DNA of 63,861 nt from Deltaproteobacteria bacterium (lineage in GTDB: Bacteria > Desulfobacterota > GWC2-55-46): contig JADLDY010000066.1 of assembly GCA_020846435.1 (NCBI GenBank), positions 1 through 63,861 on the forward strand, in the 5' to 3' direction. The translations under genes and the position numbers were made by a program. Below are positions 62,066-63,861 of this stretch, piece by piece. Within the stretch, counting starts at the first letter, position 1. The number at the start of each line of letters is the position of its first letter. The notes under the pieces were generated by a model that was not told where the DNA came from, made no database searches, and worked only from the letters and a program-made list of their open reading frames with translations.

Positions 62066-63861
62066 ATGGCAGAACAAAAAAGAGAAGACGAACAGCTGGA
62101 GATACCCGATTCCCTGCCGCTCCTTCCTGTAAGGGACGTCGTGATATTCCCCTTCATGATAGTGCCTCTTTTTGTAGGCAGGGAACGCTCGATAAACGCG
62201 GTCGACGCCGCCCTCACCAAGGACAGGCTCGTCTTCACGGCCACCCAGAAGGACATTACAAAGGAAGACCCGGACCCGGAGGACCTGTTCAGGACCGGGA
62301 CCGTCTGTATGATAATGCGCATGTTGAAGCTCCCTGACGGCCGCGTCAAGATCCTCGTGCAGGGGCTCAGCCGCGCGCAGATAAAGGACTTCACGCAGAC
62401 AAAGCCCTCGTACACCATCAACATCGACAAGATAAAGGAACCAATCGTCGACCCGGTGCCGGTGGAGATAGAGGCGCTCATGAGGAACGTGAGAGAGCAG
62501 CTCGAGAAGCTCGCCTCCCTCGGCAAGGTCGTCTTCCAGGAAGTCATGCTGGTCCTCGACAACATCACAGACCCGGGCAGGATGGCAGACCTTGTCGCCG
62601 CCAACCTCGGCCTCAAGATAGACGAGGCCCAGTCGGTACTGGAGACGCTCGAGCCGATAAAGCGCCTGGAGAAGGTCAACGACTACCTCATAAAAGAGCT
62701 CCAGGTCGCGCAGATGCAGGTCAAGATCCAGTCCCAGGCAAAAGAGGAGATGGACAAGACCCAGCGCGAGTACTACCTCAGGGAGCAGATGAGGGCCATA
62801 AAGAACGAACTCGGCGACATGGAAGAGCCCACCGAAGAGCTCGACGAGTTCAGGGACAAGATCAAGAAATGCAAGATGCCCGTTGAGGTCGAAAAAGAGG
62901 CCTTCAAGCAGGTCGACCGTCTCGAGATGATGCACCCTGACGCGGCTGAGGCGGCCCTCATCAGGACCTACCTCGAGTGGCTCGTGGACCTGCCCTGGGC
63001 AAAGCAGACAAAAGACCAGATAGACATAGACAAGGCCAAAAAGGTGCTCGACACCGACCACTACGACCTCGAGAAGGTCAAGGAGAGGATCTTAGAGTAC
63101 CTCGCCGTAAGAAAGCTCCAGCCCAAGACAAAGGGGCCGATACTCTGCTTTGTCGGCCCTCCGGGCGTTGGCAAGACATCCCTCGGCCGCTCCATTGCCA
63201 AGGCCATGGGCCGCAACTTCGTGCGCATATCCCTGGGCGGCATAAAGGACGAGGCCGAAGTAAGGGGCCACAGAAGGACCTATGTCGGAGCTCTCCCGGG
63301 GCGCATAATACAGGGCATAAAGCAGGCCGGGACCAACAACCCGGTCTTCATGATGGACGAGATAGACAAGATCGGCATGGATTTCCGCGGAGACCCGTCG
63401 AGCGCATTGCTCGAGGTATTGGACCCGGAGCAGAACTACGCCTTCAGCGACCATTACCTCAACTTGCCCTTTGACCTCTCGAAGGTCATGTTCATAACCA
63501 CGGCGAACATGGCTGACCCCATCCCCGAGCCCCTGCTCGACAGGATGGAAATCATAAACCTCCCGGGCTACACCGAGGAGGAAAAGCTCGAGATAGCCAA
63601 GAAGTACATACTGCCGAGGCAGATAAAGGAGCACGGCCTCTCGAAAAAGTACATCATCCTGCACGACGACGCGGTAAAGAAGATAATCGCCGAGTATACC
63701 AGGGAAGCGGGTCTTCGCAACCTGGAGCGCGAAGTAGCGTCCATCTGCAGAAAGGTCGCCAAAAAGGTCGCCTCAGGCAGGACGGCCGTCACCAACGTGA
63801 CCCCGAAGGTCGTCCAGGAGCTCCTCGGCATACCCAAGTACATACCCGAGGCCGAGCAGGA
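62066..63861 (+). CDS. lon: ATP-dependent protease Lon, 3' part beyond window
   Basis: 598 residues visible; the Ser-Lys protease domain is outside the window. N-terminal LON substrate-binding domain (about 15-210: LPLLPVRDVVIFPFMIVPLF), a helical region, and the AAA+ module: Walker A GPPGVGKTSLGRS near 364-376, Walker B VFMMDEIDKIG, sensor regions LLEVLDPEQN and TTANMADPIPEPLLDRMEI. Degrades misfolded and regulatory proteins. GAGGAAG precedes the ATG at 62066. Confidence 0.96.
   Translation, partial: MAEQKREDEQLEIPDSLPLLPVRDVVIFPFMIVPLFVGRERSINAVDAALTKDRLVFTATQKDITKEDPDPEDLFRTGTVCMIMRMLKLPDGRVKILVQGLSRAQIKDFTQTKPSYTINIDKIKEPIVDPVPVEIEALMRNVREQLEKLASLGKVVFQEVMLVLDNITDPGRMADLVAANLGLKIDEAQSVLETLEPIKRLEKVNDYLIKELQVAQMQVKIQSQAKEEMDKTQREYYLREQMRAIKNELGDMEEPTEELDEFRDKIKKCKMPVEVEKEAFKQVDRLEMMHPDAAEAALIRTYLEWLVDLPWAKQTKDQIDIDKAKKVLDTDHYDLEKVKERILEYLAVRKLQPKTKGPILCFVGPPGVGKTSLGRSIAKAMGRNFVRISLGGIKDEAEVRGHRRTYVGALPGRIIQGIKQAGTNNPVFMMDEIDKIGMDFRGDPSSALLEVLDPEQNYAFSDHYLNLPFDLSKVMFITTANMADPIPEPLLDRMEIINLPGYTEEEKLEIAKKYILPRQIKEHGLSKKYIILHDDAVKKIIAEYTREAGLRNLEREVASICRKVAKKVASGRTAVTNVTPKVVQELLGIPKYIPEAEQ

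Noticed and set aside
62003-63061. Minus-strand 352-residue open frame
   Set aside because: Antisense to lon, whose domains are unmistakable.

Overview
The window is GC-rich chromosomal DNA from a Gram-negative bacterium. Evidence for this includes several lipoboxes, an outer-membrane beta-barrel porin, an LPS/phospholipid-type acyltransferase fusion and a RodZ-like protein. A ferredoxin-dependent 2-oxoacid oxidoreductase operon, formate-tetrahydrofolate ligase, sigma-54 promoters with NtrB/NtrC, and heavy use of ATA (Ile) and AGG (Arg) codons despite high GC suggest an anaerobic or facultative lineage near the former Deltaproteobacteria (Desulfobacterota) or Nitrospirota. That placement is inference; no rRNA gene is present to settle it.

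Layout. 1-19.5 kb is almost entirely on the minus strand: the por operon (porC-porD-porA, truncated by the window edge), the recR/ybaB/dnaX/SRP RNA/tRNA-Ser block, a DUF2155 lipoprotein, a GAF protein, RodZ and a TPR lipoprotein, a PfkB kinase with MTA phosphorylase, rlmN, ndk with a lipoprotein and a protoglobin-PsiE fusion, nth and hrpB. An AT-richer two-gene insert (HARE-HTH protein plus an unknown partner) follows at 18.5-19.5 kb. The CIRCE-controlled groESL operon comes next. 21.9-31.7 kb is on the plus strand: cold-shock protein, UvrA-family protein, B12-radical SAM protein, LysM lytic transglycosylase, moeA and mtnA. 31.8-44.2 kb is a nitrogen-control region: NtrB, NtrC and thiE on the plus strand, then on the minus strand an ANTAR response regulator, a glutamine amidotransferase, a porin, amtB, glnK, a second amtB and nirB. 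44.2-63.9 kb holds glgA, trpB2, a secreted orphan, a SEC-C protein, fhs, a 1140-residue MFS/PlsC/AMP-ligase fusion, a GGDEF response regulator, an RCC1-repeat lipoprotein, bcp, a PcrA/UvrD helicase, galU, hsp20 and lon (truncated by the window edge).

Main discovery candidate: a layered nitrogen circuit readable from the DNA. A sigma-54 promoter precedes the ANTAR regulator gene. Another precedes the porin leader. That leader contains two hexaloop hairpins of the ANTAR-target type (loops ATCGGA and AACGGC, with A at loop position 1 and G at 4), the second mutually exclusive with an intrinsic terminator ending 39 nt before the porin ATG. A second P2/terminator device sits 22 nt before glnK, and a third P2-like copy lies between amtB and nirB. 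The likely logic is NtrC/sigma-54 initiation followed by ANTAR antitermination. Other notable items are five copies of a ~123-bp palindromic repeat (two starting 0-1 nt after a stop codon), tRNA-Ser genes with a 71-bp tandem array made of tRNA-derived sequence, a protoglobin-PsiE fusion, and the HARE-HTH/RHH gene pair.
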